From Anaerolineae bacterium (GTDB lineage Bacteria; Chloroflexota; Anaerolineae; Promineifilales; Promineifilaceae), in NCBI GenBank assembly GCA_028284105.1, contig JANQSK010000450.1, positions 1 through 8,802 of the forward strand: a DNA stretch of 8,802 bases, written 5' to 3'. The translations under genes were made by a program, and so were the position numbers. The notes beneath the pieces are model-generated. The model was given only the letters and a program-made list of their open reading frames with translations, did no database searches and was not told the origin of the DNA. Numbering within the stretch: the stretch's first letter is position 1; the number at the start of each line of letters is the position of its first letter. This document shows positions 1 to 6,111 of the stretch, piece after piece.

Positions 1-930
1 CGCTGGACTGTTTGGTTCAAAAACAATCCATTGGGTTCCTTCATCTATGGATTCTTTGGCGAAATTAAGAAAGCGACGCGTGCTTATGTAGCGGAACTCT
101 GAATTAGCTTCATCCGTCCTTGTACGCGCTCCCCATACCTTAATTGTTCCATTGAAGGAGCGGATAACATTAATACCATCTGGATTTAAGCCATCTTGAT
201 CAGCTTTACTCAAAGCACGATCAACCTCTGTTGCTCCTAAAACAACCTCGTTCGCTGGGGCTTTGTGTACTCCTCTTGTCCCATCGCTTCGGGCGTAGAT
301 TCCCGCCATATGACCGGATGGAGGTACGGCGATGATAGTTTCTGTAACCGGATCAAATACTTTGATCCAAGGAAAATAAATTGCTCCATAACTACCCGCT
401 TGGCTACGGCCAACGGGGGCAATATCTCCTGGGGTTAGTGAAGTGGGTGACTGAACACCATCTAGAACAGCAAAACGGTCCTCCATATTAAAGCAGTGAT
501 TTAAGATAGCACTTTGTTGCGTGCTCGTGGTTGCCCCTGGAATAGCAACGATGGCGATCTCATCTATTGGCGCAAATTTTGCCAATTCATCGGCCGGGTC
601 CGTAAGATCGTTAACAGCAGAAACTCGAATGATCCAACAACGTGTGCCCCCGTTATTGAAAAACCCATAGACCCCATGTGCCAAAGTTGCATTTCCGGCT
701 TGGAAATCACCAAAACTGTTCTTAAATTGCTCCCAGCCTGTAATGAGCTGTGGTTCATTCGCGGGTGCAACAGTATATTGGGCGGTTGTGCTGCCCGGTT
801 GAAGAGGCATCGTAACACTATCATCAACGACACCTATAAACCCTGCCGTACTTGTTCCCACCCCTGCAATGGGACGGGCTACAGGCGGGACATCTTCTAC
901 ATAGACACCCGGTGATAAATATTGAGGCAT
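1..930 (-). CDS. Contractile injection system sheath protein (partial, C-terminus off the left edge)
   Basis: The protein forms the contractile outer sheath of a phage-tail-like particle (Phage_sheath_1; Afp2-4/Pvc2-4-like), whose shortening drives the inner tube into a target. The open frame runs 310 codons to the window edge without a stop, so perhaps the last fifth to third, normally the conserved C-terminal sheath domain, is missing. Visible family marks are the N-terminal PGVYVEDVPP segment followed by a G-V-x-T-S-T-A-G-F-I-G stretch, a middle GIYARSDGTRGVHKAPANE motif (about residues 217-235), and a late segment with K-V-W-G-A-R-T, F-R-Y-I-S-T-R-R and W-I-V-F-E-P-N. The ATG at 930-928 has an AAAGGAG ribosome site at 945-939, 8 nt upstream, which fixes the start. 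It lies 38 nt downstream of the DUF4255 gene, so the two are almost certainly co-transcribed. An Afp/PVC-type eCIS is favoured over a prophage because of the ATPase and DUF4255 neighbours. Confidence 0.95.
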   Translation of the reverse strand, partial: MPQYLSPGVYVEDVPPVARPIAGVGTSTAGFIGVVDDSVTMPLQPGSTTAQYTVAPANEPQLITGWEQFKNSFGDFQAGNATLAHGVYGFFNNGGTRCWIIRVSAVNDLTDPADELAKFAPIDEIAIVAIPGATTSTQQSAILNHCFNMEDRFAVLDGVQSPTSLTPGDIAPVGRSQAGSYGAIYFPWIKVFDPVTETIIAVPPSGHMAGIYARSDGTRGVHKAPANEVVLGATEVDRALSKADQDGLNPDGINVIRSFNGTIKVWGARTRTDEANSEFRYISTRRFLNFAKESIDEGTQWIVFEPNSPA

Positions 931-968
931 ATTTTTTTCTCCTTTCCCGATGATGGGGGACATATTAA

Positions 969-1796
969 TTAAGTTAATTGAATATCATAATTTGTTCCGG
1001 TTACCGCTGGGATTGTGAGTCCAAATTCACGTACTGTTGCATCTGTTTTAACTCTTAAGGTATAGGTTCCACTTGCCAAAGGTCCCAAATGATAAGAGCC
1101 ATCTTGACCAGTTGTGGAGCTCAGGCCAAACTCAACTAAGGTCACTATCGCTTCCTCGACAGGATTGTTTGCGTTATTTGTTATACGTCCACCAATATGG
1201 AAAGTTATCTCTTGGCTTGTTGGTGATTCTTGCTGGGCCATTCGCAATTCGTGAGTAATGACTTGGGGAGCTACTTTAGGTTCGATAACATTCATGGTAA
1301 AAGTGACCATAACTGATATCGATGGCCGTAATCTATTGCCAAGCGCCGTCCAAAATTCTGCCGGCTCTTTAGGCCCATTTATCTGAGCAGTCATCAAGGG
1401 CAAATCTGGTTCTTGATCAATCAAACTGCCTTGTAAAAACGGGGACGGAATTTTTGGATAATGGGCGAGTGTTTGTAGCACTTGACTCAAAAGTCGCTGT
1501 TCTTGTAAAGCAAGCTCTTCGCCACTGGCGGGCCAGGCAGTAATTAGATACGAACAGGCAATGCGTAAGGGTGGTGGATAAACAATCACCGCTCCATTTT
1601 GCCGCTCGAGATGTGGCTCATTATGACGCAACTCCATATTTTCGCGCACGTCATAGAGAAATAGATCTATCGTGGTCTGAGAAGGCTCAAAATTATCAAC
1701 TGGCGGATCAAACACAATCTGAGCTGCTGCCAACTCTGTTGGTAAACCGGGTTGGGTCAATATAGCTTTAAGTGTTTGACTTAGGTCACGAATCAT
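969..1796 (-). CDS. DUF4255 (Pvc16/Afp16-like) tail terminator/cap protein with C-terminal carboxypeptidase-regulatory-like domain
   Basis: Residues 1-185 have the DUF4255 pattern: an N-terminal helix (MIRDLSQTLKAIL), then VDLFLYDVREN-like text (here TIDLFLYDVRENMELRHN, 42-59), PPLRIACSYLITAW (75-88) and a helix with EEQ-type residues before LLSQVLQTLAHYP. In eCIS this family (Afp16/Pvc16) caps the tube and sheath end and sets particle length. Residues about 200-275 add a beta-sandwich of the carboxypeptidase-regulatory/CNA-B type (GRITN, EEAIVTLVEFG, TTGQDGSYHLGPLASGTYTLRVK), so at 275 residues the protein is longer than single-domain relatives. The extension may decorate the particle end; that is inference. 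The ATG shares four bases (ATGA) with the stop of the upstream ATPase gene, which indicates translational coupling. AAGG lies 10 nt upstream of the ATG. The sheath gene follows after 38 nt. Confidence 0.9.
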   Translation of the reverse strand: MIRDLSQTLKAILTQPGLPTELAAAQIVFDPPVDNFEPSQTTIDLFLYDVRENMELRHNEPHLERQNGAVIVYPPPLRIACSYLITAWPASGEELALQEQRLLSQVLQTLAHYPKIPSPFLQGSLIDQEPDLPLMTAQINGPKEPAEFWTALGNRLRPSISVMVTFTMNVIEPKVAPQVITHELRMAQQESPTSQEITFHIGGRITNNANNPVEEAIVTLVEFGLSSTTGQDGSYHLGPLASGTYTLRVKTDATVREFGLTIPAVTGTNYDIQLT

Positions 1797-4027
1797 AAGC
1801 GGCTAGCCTTTGACGTTCCATTCATTTGCCATGGAACGTCATCCCATGTCCGTCCGAGCTTCTGGTACTCTCTGCGGGCTGCTTGAAATAAATGATGCAT
1901 TGAGATGACCGTGCCATGTTCTGCCGCATAAAATGCGGCATTCAGGGCAATATTTCTGATGTTTCCACCCGCCAACTTAATCTCACGTGCTAATTTATGA
2001 AAGTCGATATCGTGGTTGAGTGGAGCTTGTTTTGGAAAAATCACCTTCCATATTTGCCTACGTTGATCTTCATCTGGAAATAAAAACTCAACGATAAATC
2101 GCAGCCTTCGCGTAAAGGCTTCATCCATATTTTTTCGCAGATTCGTTGCCAAAATGGACATACCTTGATGAGCTTCCATTTTTTGCAACAAATAACTTAT
2201 TTCAATATTGGAGTATCTATCATGAGAGTCACGAACTTCTGACCTTTTACCAAAAAGAGCGTCCGCTTCATCAAAGAATAGAATAACGTTGGCATTTTCG
2301 GCAGCAGTAAAAATGCGATCAAGATTTTTTTCAGTTTCTCCAATGTATTTACTGATAACCCGAGAAAGATCTATCTTAAAGAGATCAATTTGGAGCTCGT
2401 TGGCAACTACTTCAGCCGCCATGGTCTTACCAGTTCCTGGTGGGCCAGAAAATAAAACATTTAATCCTTTGCTTTGAGAAAGTTTGCGACCAAAACCCCA
2501 TTGACTAAATACGATGTGACTTTGTTTAGATTGATTACAAATTGCTTTAAGCACATCCAATTGATCAATTGGGAGTATAATATCTTTCCATTTGTATCTA
2601 GGTTGAATTCTTTGAGCTAATGATGCTATCTCGTGACCAGATTGAGCACGGGATGCGGTAAATAAATCATCAATTTGTAATTTATCAGTAGCTTGATCTG
2701 ACTTTAATCTATGGTTTTCTTTTGTATACCGCCAACGAGCATAGTTTAAAGCCGCGTAGGTAGCCTCAGCGATTTGTTGTTGAGTAAATTGAAATTGGTT
2801 TGATAGGTTATCAAGAACTGATTGGTCAAGAGAGATATCTATATTAGAGAGCGCAGATTGCCAGTAATCCTTTCTTTTGTCAAAATCAGGGAAAGGAATT
2901 GGGATATTCATAATGCCTAATGGGTTTTTTGAGTTTGGTATCCAAGGTTGTGCTCCCGCCAAAAATGTGATTCTAGAATAATTAGACAACGATTCATACA
3001 ATTGTTTTTGCAAAAGAAGATATTTATCCTGCCATATCCCATCAAGTTCATCAAAATAGGGAACCATGTTGTATAACCTAGCATGGTGAAAAACGAGCCT
3101 CAGAAATTCTGGAAAGTTCACTTGGTAATTGATAATTACCAATGATAAATCGACGATTAAGAGCCGCCTTTTTTTCTCATTGAGCAGTGAAATAGCAGCC
3201 TGGCGTTTCCCAACCCCTTTTGGACCGTGGAAATAAAGCCGCAATGGTCTCTTATTATCTTGCTCAAAGGATCCAATTTTAACTTTCAATTGGTCATCTT
3301 TATTTAGAAGATAAGGTTGATTTTTGACATTCTCAGGATGAATCTTGTAGCAAAATGGGGCAATTCGAGAGTCTAAGTCTTGATGATGTAAGAGATAGTT
3401 TACGATTTGATTATCTAACTTAAAGCCAAGAGCTAATAAAGAAGTATGGTTTGGATCAGATTCTGGGATCATGTGGATAAGATTATTATGAATGAGAGGA
3501 GCAGATGCATCAAAATGAGTTCGTCTCCGTAAACGGGTTACTGCATCTTTGCAGAGAAGGTGTAGAGCAAGATCGATTGTTGGCCAGTATCGGCTAACAT
3601 GATCTTGTAGGTATGCATAAATTCTTTCATAACGACGGTCAACTTGTGGTGCCAAGGCAATAATAATTAAATCGATATCAAAGTTTGAAAGGTTAAAAGC
3701 TCTTTTTAATTTTGCGAGTTTCGAATGCTCATTGGGAAAATATCCTAGATGTGTAACCTCATATTCATTATGATTGAATATGGTTGCTAATGGACCTCGT
3801 TCAAGAAGGTGGTCAATTTCTTCCCGACCAACGTACATTCCACGGAACGAGTCTGCCAGCATATCTGTTCCGTAGTTGCTTGATATCGATTTTATCGCTT
3901 GCTCAAGCAAAGTGTCTAAACGACTAAAGCTAGACAACAATTCAATCATTTGTTGTGGGTACTTATTGTTCAATTCTTGTTTGTTAAGATCATCTTCATT
4001 TTGGTTAACCAACGAAGCACCTGCCAT
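1793..4027 (-). CDS. AAA+ ATPase of the contractile injection system (Afp15/Pvc15-like), tandem modules
   Basis: This 744-residue protein is the eCIS-associated AAA+ ATPase, a cytoplasmic factor thought to help particle assembly. Residues 1-250 are a helical region without an obvious nucleotide site. The first ATPase-like module (about 262-430) has a degenerate Walker A, GPKGVGKR at 268-275, where the usual Ser/Thr is Arg, plus a Walker-B-like PYFDE at 323-327. The second module (about 480-715) is canonical: Walker A GPPGTGKT (528-535), Walker B ILFFDEADALFG (582-593), sensor 1 ILATNL (625-630), arginine-finger region FTRRLRF (638-644) and sensor 2 GGNIRN (687-692). The second module should therefore be the catalytic one. 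The ATG at 4027 lies inside the upstream 86-residue gene (58-nt overlap in another frame) and has no good ribosome site. ATG at 3949 (residue 27) is the main alternative and would remove the overlap. The stop overlaps the DUF4255 start by 4 nt. Confidence 0.93.
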   Translation of the reverse strand: MAGASLVNQNEDDLNKQELNNKYPQQMIELLSSFSRLDTLLEQAIKSISSNYGTDMLADSFRGMYVGREEIDHLLERGPLATIFNHNEYEVTHLGYFPNEHSKLAKLKRAFNLSNFDIDLIIIALAPQVDRRYERIYAYLQDHVSRYWPTIDLALHLLCKDAVTRLRRRTHFDASAPLIHNNLIHMIPESDPNHTSLLALGFKLDNQIVNYLLHHQDLDSRIAPFCYKIHPENVKNQPYLLNKDDQLKVKIGSFEQDNKRPLRLYFHGPKGVGKRQAAISLLNEKKRRLLIVDLSLVIINYQVNFPEFLRLVFHHARLYNMVPYFDELDGIWQDKYLLLQKQLYESLSNYSRITFLAGAQPWIPNSKNPLGIMNIPIPFPDFDKRKDYWQSALSNIDISLDQSVLDNLSNQFQFTQQQIAEATYAALNYARWRYTKENHRLKSDQATDKLQIDDLFTASRAQSGHEIASLAQRIQPRYKWKDIILPIDQLDVLKAICNQSKQSHIVFSQWGFGRKLSQSKGLNVLFSGPPGTGKTMAAEVVANELQIDLFKIDLSRVISKYIGETEKNLDRIFTAAENANVILFFDEADALFGKRSEVRDSHDRYSNIEISYLLQKMEAHQGMSILATNLRKNMDEAFTRRLRFIVEFLFPDEDQRRQIWKVIFPKQAPLNHDIDFHKLAREIKLAGGNIRNIALNAAFYAAEHGTVISMHHLFQAARREYQKLGRTWDDVPWQMNGTSKASRL

Positions 4028-4230
4028 TTAAGTTCAAGATTTACCCCCATGTCTTCTATATACGGATTAATGAAAAGAATAATTTCGTGCAAATCCTTAA
4101 TGTAGCCTCGGTTGCCGCTTGGGACATGAGTAATATGACCTCGCCAAACGATCTGACCACTTTTATTATTTGTTTCTTCTGACCAGATTTTGATAATGAA
4201 AGAGTGTGTACTTACCTCAAATGGCTTCAT
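3970..4230 (-). CDS. Conserved-looking small protein of unknown function, first gene after the SARP gene
   Basis: This 86-residue soluble protein has no signal peptide or membrane segment. I do not recognise a named family. Its text looks like a real folded domain: a beta-rich first half (STHSFIIKIWSEE, then QIVWRGHITHVPSGNRGYIKDL) and a helix (LHEIILFINPYIEDMGVNLEL). I have the impression that similar HSF(I/V)(I/V)KIW...WRGHITHVPSG proteins occur in Chloroflexota and Cyanobacteria, but I cannot verify it here. The start is the ATG at 4230, and ribosome-site complementarity is weak (GAAG 6 nt upstream). It sits 146 nt after the SARP stop, directly behind the candidate regulated promoter, and runs 58 nt into the ATPase reading frame. 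The last 20 or so residues (KMKMILTNKN) look unconstrained and read through the ATPase start. Position suggests a role in eCIS expression or assembly; this is inference from context only. Confidence 0.75.
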   Translation of the reverse strand: MKPFEVSTHSFIIKIWSEETNNKSGQIVWRGHITHVPSGNRGYIKDLHEIILFINPYIEDMGVNLELKWQVLRWLTKMKMILTNKN

Positions 4231-4284
4231 ATGATCTTCAACTTGATGTTTAATCCTAAAAAAGACGAGAGGTGGAGATAAGGT

Positions 4285-4338
4285 ACTATACGGCCGTTAG
4301 TGGAAATATATTTAGAACCGTATGTTGAAGTGTATGTT
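4285..4338 (-). promoter_or_regulatory. Candidate activator-dependent promoter of the injection-system operon
   Basis: Reading the minus strand toward the 86-residue gene, three tandem 12-bp units (4338-4303) are followed 12 nt later by a -10-like TATAGT (4290-4285). The ATG of the first gene lies 54 nt further on. There is no consensus -35; the third repeat occupies that place. This matches the known arrangement for SARP-activated promoters, where direct repeats run into the -35 region just ahead of the -10. The palindrome ACGGCCGT (4290-4297) sits between repeats and -10. The remainder of the 4231-4376 gap shows no clear terminator for the SARP gene, so some read-through from it is likely. 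Confidence 0.5.
4303..4338 (-). repeat. Three tandem 12-bp direct repeats (candidate SARP operator)
   Basis: On the plus strand the units are GAAATATATTTA (4303-4314), GAACCGTATGTT (4315-4326) and GAAGTGTATGTT (4327-4338). All share GAA at positions 1-3, TAT at positions 7-9 and T at position 11. The last two match at 10 of 12 bases. The spacing is close to one helical turn, as needed for a dimeric or head-to-tail winged-helix regulator. SARP proteins bind direct repeats of about this period. The link to the SARP gene next door is inference. Confidence 0.6.
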
Positions 4339-4376
4339 TTAAAAAATTCATCTACATTTGAATATGCAGTGGATAA

Positions 4377-5300
4377 TTAAAAGCGGTTGTTTAACAATGT
4401 TTTGACAAAATTTATTTCATTTTCTACGTTTCGTTGGGTTTCCATCAATGTTTGCCTAAATCGGATAAGATTGTCAAGTATCTGTGGAATTAAGTTAGTT
4501 TCTAATGGCATATTCTGATTTTGGATATTAACGTTAACTTCAAGTTGATCAGCTTTGATTATTTTGTAAAGCTCAATTGTACGTCTAGAGGGTTGAATAT
4601 TGAATATTCTATCCATCTCTTCTGTACATCGATTGAATGTGTGTATCGCTTTCGTTCGTTCGCCACTATAATAGTGGAGACGCATCATTTTCCGATATGT
4701 ACTTTCATGTGCAATATCATATTTTAAAATTTGAGTTCCGTAACTAATACCAGCATCATAATCTTGATTCCATTCACAATACTCAATCAATTTACTTAGA
4801 ATTGCCAAGTACATATTTTGGAACCGTTCTCTTTCAAAGATACACCAATCATGATACCAATTTTCTAATAAATCCCCTTTATAAAGCTCCATTACTTGTT
4901 TTGTAATTTTAAATGTGGTCTGGTCAAGTTGACTCCCATGCAGTCCCCTTGTTAAGCTAATTACATTTTCGATTTCACAAACGTCAAGAATAAAATTTGC
5001 AGTTGGGTTGACTTGAATCCAATCAGACTCTAATAGGAAAATATTATTATTGGCTCCTATTTCTTTTCCTAAAGATGACTGAATTTGCCATAAGGTTTGC
5101 CGAAAATAGCTTTTGGATTGTGAGACAGAGCTGTTTTCCCAAAGCATGTTTGTTAATTTTTCTCGTGAGTGTAATTGTTTTCGATAGATCATTAAATATG
5201 AAAATAGTTCTCTTGCTTTTTGTGATCCTAGCTCAACCAAATTTTCCCCAGCAGTAGAAACAGAAAACCTGCCTAAAAGAGAGATAAATAAACATTCCAT
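4377..5300 (-). CDS. SARP-family transcriptional activator (OmpR-type winged helix + BTAD)
   Basis: A 307-residue cytoplasmic DNA-binding regulator. The N-terminal winged helix (about 1-95) starts MECLFISLLGRFSV and contains LGSQKARELFSYLMI, HSREKLTNMLW and YFRQTLWQIQSSLG, the usual SARP signature. The bacterial transcriptional activation domain follows (about 100-250), with YKGDLLENWYHDWCIFERERFQ, then TPR-like helices ending in HESTYRKMMRLHYYSGERTKAIHTF and QPSRRTIELY. The last 50 or so residues form an extra helix rich in N, E and Q that may be a coiled coil. It lacks the NB-ARC/TPR extension of large SARPs, so no sensor is built in. It reads into the injection-system operon and is the obvious candidate for its activator. 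ATG 5300 is chosen over an in-frame TTG at 5318 because of a well-spaced GGAG. GC is low (about 30% where sampled), below the genes at the right end. Confidence 0.9.
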   Translation of the reverse strand: MECLFISLLGRFSVSTAGENLVELGSQKARELFSYLMIYRKQLHSREKLTNMLWENSSVSQSKSYFRQTLWQIQSSLGKEIGANNNIFLLESDWIQVNPTANFILDVCEIENVISLTRGLHGSQLDQTTFKITKQVMELYKGDLLENWYHDWCIFERERFQNMYLAILSKLIEYCEWNQDYDAGISYGTQILKYDIAHESTYRKMMRLHYYSGERTKAIHTFNRCTEEMDRIFNIQPSRRTIELYKIIKADQLEVNVNIQNQNMPLETNLIPQILDNLIRFRQTLMETQRNVENEINFVKTLLNNRF

Positions 5301-5309
5301 AATTCGAAT

Positions 5310-5313
5310 CTCC
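5310..5313 (-). promoter_or_regulatory. Ribosome binding site that decides the SARP start
   Basis: On the minus strand GGAG (5313-5310) is followed by 9 nt and the ATG at 5300-5298. The longer reading frame would begin at TTG 5318, which has only an A/T-rich run upstream and would itself contain this GGAG as codons. The ATG is therefore preferred, giving 307 rather than 313 residues. Confidence 0.7.
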
Positions 5314-5540
5314 GTCAAAAAAAATTGGCAACCATGAAGATGTTATTGGAAATTAAATCGAAGCGGCGAGAGAATAAGAAAGCACCAAAGAAATGCAAGA
5401 AGTCTAACTAATAGTAAATTAAACTACAGATTTCATAAACACTTTTACAAAATTAGTTTGTTATTTTAAATTGAGCAACCAATCAATACTTTTTATATTA
5501 TTTTTACTACAGGCGAGATTTCGCATGAACACTTAACGAA

Positions 5541-5568
5541 ATTATATTGATAATTGTTTCTAAATCAA
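5541..5568 (-). promoter_or_regulatory. Candidate sigma-70-type promoter for the SARP gene
   Basis: Minus strand: -35 TTGATT (5568-5563), a 16-bp spacer and -10 TATAAT (5546-5541). The -10 is a perfect consensus. In such AT-rich DNA chance matches are common, so the call rests on the pair and on its position between the operator-like palindromes and the gene. Confidence 0.4.
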
Positions 5569-5595
5569 CAAAGTGACATTTTTCACATGTCTAGC

Positions 5596-5607
5596 TAAAC
5601 GCGTTTA
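5596..5607. promoter_or_regulatory. 12-bp perfect palindrome, candidate operator
   Basis: TAAACGCGTTTA is a perfect inverted repeat with a central CG, the look of a site for a dimeric helix-turn-helix regulator. It lies 28 bp upstream of the candidate SARP -35 and shares its last base with the next inverted repeat. The binding protein is unknown. Confidence 0.4.
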
Positions 5608-5621
5608 AATAATGATTATTT
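5607..5621. promoter_or_regulatory. 7-1-7 inverted repeat resembling a Fur-superfamily box
   Basis: AAATAAT-G-ATTATTT is a perfect 7-1-7 inverted repeat. Its core ATAAT-n-ATTAT equals the shared core of Fur (TGATAATnATTATCA) and PerR (TTATAATnATTATAA) boxes. It sits about 40 bp upstream of the candidate SARP -35. The outer bases differ from all named consensus boxes and the region is AT-rich, so the assignment is tentative. Confidence 0.35.
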
Positions 5622-5786
5622 TCATGAGCTTGATTAAATATCAAATTCACTTTCTAAAAGAATCTAAGCAAGCGTCGTAATCATAGGATTATATGTTCCA
5701 TGGTCTGAAAATATTTAAACTGTTTTGTAACCCATTTCAACACTGCGGTTACTTATTTAAATTGACCCTGATTGCTACGGCCGTAT

Positions 5787-5820
5787 AAAAACAAAAACCC
5801 CACACCCGAAGATGTAGGGT
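5787..5820 (-). terminator. Rho-independent terminator of the tRNA-Lys unit
   Basis: On the minus strand a 10-bp stem (5820-5811 with 5806-5797; two G-U pairs) closes a UUCG tetraloop (5810-5807) and is followed by TTTTTGTTTTT. The uridine tract is only on the minus-strand side, so it serves the tRNA transcript, 26 nt after the CCA end. It also insulates the SARP promoter region from tRNA transcription. Confidence 0.9.
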
Positions 5821-5845
5821 CAGTCATGTATTAAACCCCTGTATA

Positions 5846-5921
5846 TGGTGGATCATGCAGGACTCGAACCTGCGACCAATTGATTAAAAGTCAACTGCTC
5901 TACCAACTGAGCTAATGATCC
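5846..5921 (-). tRNA. tRNA-Lys (anticodon UUU), CCA encoded
   Basis: A 76-nt cloverleaf. The acceptor stem GGATCAT pairs with ATGATCC, followed by discriminator A and genomic CCA (5848-5846). The D arm reads GCTCAGTTGGTAGAGC. The anticodon arm GTTGA-CTTTTAA-TCAAT has anticodon TTT at 5888-5886. The T arm is GCAGG-TTCGAAC-CTGC with the normal TTCGA loop. It has its own promoter and terminator, so it is a single-gene unit. Its 3' end points at the SARP/eCIS locus, the usual side for tRNA-targeted island insertion. Confidence 0.98.
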
Positions 5922-5932
5922 AAGCGAATGGG

Positions 5933-5961
5933 ATTATATCGAGAGTGATTAGGGGATGCAA
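5933..5961 (-). promoter_or_regulatory. Promoter of tRNA-Lys
   Basis: Minus strand: -35 TTGCAT (5961-5956), an exact 17-bp spacer and consensus -10 TATAAT (5938-5933), ending 11 nt before the mature tRNA 5' end. The spacing and hexamers fit a strong housekeeping promoter, and the short leader is typical of a tRNA gene. Confidence 0.8.
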
Positions 5962-6014
5962 GCTTAAATGATGACCTTTTTCAATGAATTCCAAAGTTGG
6001 TCCTAAAGTGTTAT

Positions 6015-6044
6015 TTACGGTTTCTTCACAACTTCGGGTATAAT
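6015..6044 (+). promoter_or_regulatory. Candidate promoter for the zinc-ribbon gene
   Basis: Consensus -10 TATAAT (6039-6044) with a weak -35 (TTACGG, 6015-6020; 18-bp spacer). The ATG lies 67 nt downstream. This divergent promoter lies about 55 bp from the tRNA-Lys promoter. Confidence 0.5.
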
Positions 6045-6111
6045 TTGACTTGACATAGGGTTTATTGATTGGCTTGCCCTCAAAATCTAGCCACAAATAC
6101 GAGGTAACTGT

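Larger units (their letters stand above)
5319..5786. other. AT-rich intergenic regulatory region upstream of the SARP gene
   Basis: About 470 bp without a credible coding frame. It holds a candidate minus-strand promoter (5541-5568), a 12-bp palindrome (5596-5607), a Fur-superfamily-like 7-1-7 inverted repeat (5607-5621), and a 10-bp palindrome TACGGCCGTA (5776-5785) abutting the terminator of the tRNA unit. If the promoter is right, the SARP mRNA leader is over 200 nt, long for one gene. I saw no convincing riboswitch fold and no insertion-sequence remnant. Confidence 0.6.

Noticed and set aside
514..915. Plus-strand open frame of 133 codons
   Set aside because: It is antisense to the sheath gene, whose minus-strand frame gives clear family motifs; the plus-strand product is Cys/Arg-rich with no recognisable fold.
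1..5300. Contractile prophage or type VI secretion system instead of eCIS
   Set aside because: The DUF4255 protein and the Afp15-like AAA+ ATPase next to the sheath fit Afp/PVC-type particles; no capsid, portal, terminase, integrase or TssJLM/ClpV-type gene is seen. The left flank is unseen, so this is not absolute.
5301..5318. TTG start giving a SARP six residues longer
   Set aside because: No ribosome site lies before it, whereas ATG 5300 has GGAG at 9 nt.
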